The notes beneath the pieces were generated by a model. It worked only from the letters and a program-made list of their open reading frames with translations, was not told where the DNA came from and made no database searches. This document shows positions 5,878-6,538 of a DNA stretch of 6,538 bases, piece by piece. The DNA is taken from contig CAMYPV010000062.1 of the NCBI GenBank assembly GCA_947293975.1, forward strand, positions 1 to 6,538. The letters are read 5' to 3'. Made by a program: the position numbers and the translations under genes. How positions within the stretch are numbered: the first letter of the stretch is position 1; each line of letters opens with the position of its first letter. Origin of the DNA: an uncultured Ezakiella sp. Its GTDB lineage: Bacteria > Bacillota > Clostridia > Tissierellales > Peptoniphilaceae.

Positions 5878-6538
5878 AAATATAAAGACAATTAAAATTG
5901 TAAACTTTCAGTCTCATGAATACTCTATAATCGATCTAGATAGGGGAGTTAACGTTATAGTAGGTAAGACAGATTCAGGCAAATCTGCGATCATAAGAGC
6001 GCTAAGATGGTTATTTTTTAATGAACCTAGGGGAACAGATTTTATAAGAAATGGCGAAGATGAAGTAAAAGTTGAGATTTTGTATGATGATGGATATATT
6101 GTAAGAAGAATTAGAAATAAAAAAGTTAATGGATATGAAATTGAAATAAACTCAGAAGTAGAAACTTATTATGGCATAGGTACTGATGTCCCACAAGAAG
6201 TTATAAATATAACTGGTGTAAAGAAAATAAAATTTTCTGAATCTAACGATCCAGTAATGATAAATTTTCAAAATCAACATGACGGTGCATTTATGCTAAA
6301 TGATAGTCCTGCACAAAAAGCTAAATCTATTGGATATATATCTAAAGTCAATGTTATTGATGAAGCTATAAGAAAAGCAAATCAATATGAACAATCATCA
6401 AAACAGGTAAAAAGACAATTAGATGAACAATTGCAAAATAACATAGATGAATTAAAAAAATATGATACTCTTGATGATGAGATTAATAAACTAGATATTT
6501 TAAAATCAAAGCTAAATGATTTAAAATCTAAATCAAGT
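5870..6538 (+). CDS. SbcC/Rad50-like (SMC-type) ATPase, 3'-truncated by the window edge
   Basis: N-terminal 223 residues of an open frame running off the window. The product starts MSRNIKTIKIVNFQSHEYSI, the usual 'xxNFxSH' opening strand of Rad50/SbcC ATPases. Walker A GKTDSGKS is at 32-39, followed by AIIRALRWLFFNEPRG (40-55), with FIRNG (58-62) where Rad50/SbcC proteins resume beta-strands. Residues 64-95 form alternating charged strands. The segment INFQNQHDGAFML at 131-143 is a likely Q-loop region. From about 165 the sequence is rich in K, E, Q, D and L with heptad-like spacing (DEAIRKANQYEQ, LDEQLQNNIDEL, LDDEINKLDILKSKL), the start of a long coiled coil. A zinc hook, the second coiled-coil arm, the ABC signature and Walker B should follow downstream and are not visible. 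With the preceding nuclease it should form an Mre11-Rad50 type complex that opens or trims DNA ends in an ATP-controlled way. The short N-terminal lobe resembles phage or archaeal members more than E. coli SbcC (my impression, not a search). Confidence 0.88.
   Translation, partial: MSRNIKTIKIVNFQSHEYSIIDLDRGVNVIVGKTDSGKSAIIRALRWLFFNEPRGTDFIRNGEDEVKVEILYDDGYIVRRIRNKKVNGYEIEINSEVETYYGIGTDVPQEVINITGVKKIKFSESNDPVMINFQNQHDGAFMLNDSPAQKAKSIGYISKVNVIDEAIRKANQYEQSSKQVKRQLDEQLQNNIDELKKYDTLDDEINKLDILKSKLNDLKSKSS

Overview
The window is about 6.5 kb of strongly AT-rich bacterial DNA (roughly two thirds A+T by eye). It is coded entirely on the + strand by seven tightly packed genes with no intergenic gap longer than 4 bases. 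AT-rich codon use, purine-rich Shine-Dalgarno sequences (AGAGGTG, GGAGAGG) and the order ftsK/spoIIIE - rimO - pgsA - cinA - recA point to a low-GC Firmicute of the Clostridia/Tissierellia type. This is inferred from gene order and composition; no species can be named from the window.

Layout: (1) 1-1554, the C-terminal 517 residues of an FtsK/SpoIIIE DNA translocase whose membrane part lies upstream of the window. (2) 1547-2875, RimO, the ribosomal protein S12 methylthiotransferase. (3) 2859-3398, PgsA, phosphatidylglycerophosphate synthase. (4) 3400-3867, a stand-alone CinA C-terminal (PncC-type amidase) domain with a diverged signature motif. (5) 3872-4906, RecA. (6) 4906-5877, a short SbcD/Mre11-like metallophosphoesterase. 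(7) 5870-6538, the N-terminal 223 residues of an SbcC/Rad50-like ATPase that continues past the window edge. Genes 1/2, 2/3, 5/6 and 6/7 overlap by 8, 17, 1 and 8 bases. Genes 3/4 and 4/5 are separated by 1 and 4 bases. This is the layout of one co-transcribed, translationally coupled operon.

The first five genes are a familiar conserved block. The part worth attention is what follows recA. In many clostridia I would expect rny (ribonuclease Y) there, but here a two-gene nuclease/ATPase pair is translationally coupled to recA. Mre11/Rad50-type complexes process broken DNA ends and RecA loads on the resulting single strands, so the arrangement places end processing, strand exchange and FtsK-driven chromosome translocation in one transcript. 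The proteins look closer to compact phage- or archaeal-style pairs than to classical E. coli SbcCD, but confirming this needs a homology search. I found no RNA genes, CRISPR arrays, insertion sequences, attachment sites, convincing terminators or convincing promoters. No stretch of more than 300 bases lacks a gene.
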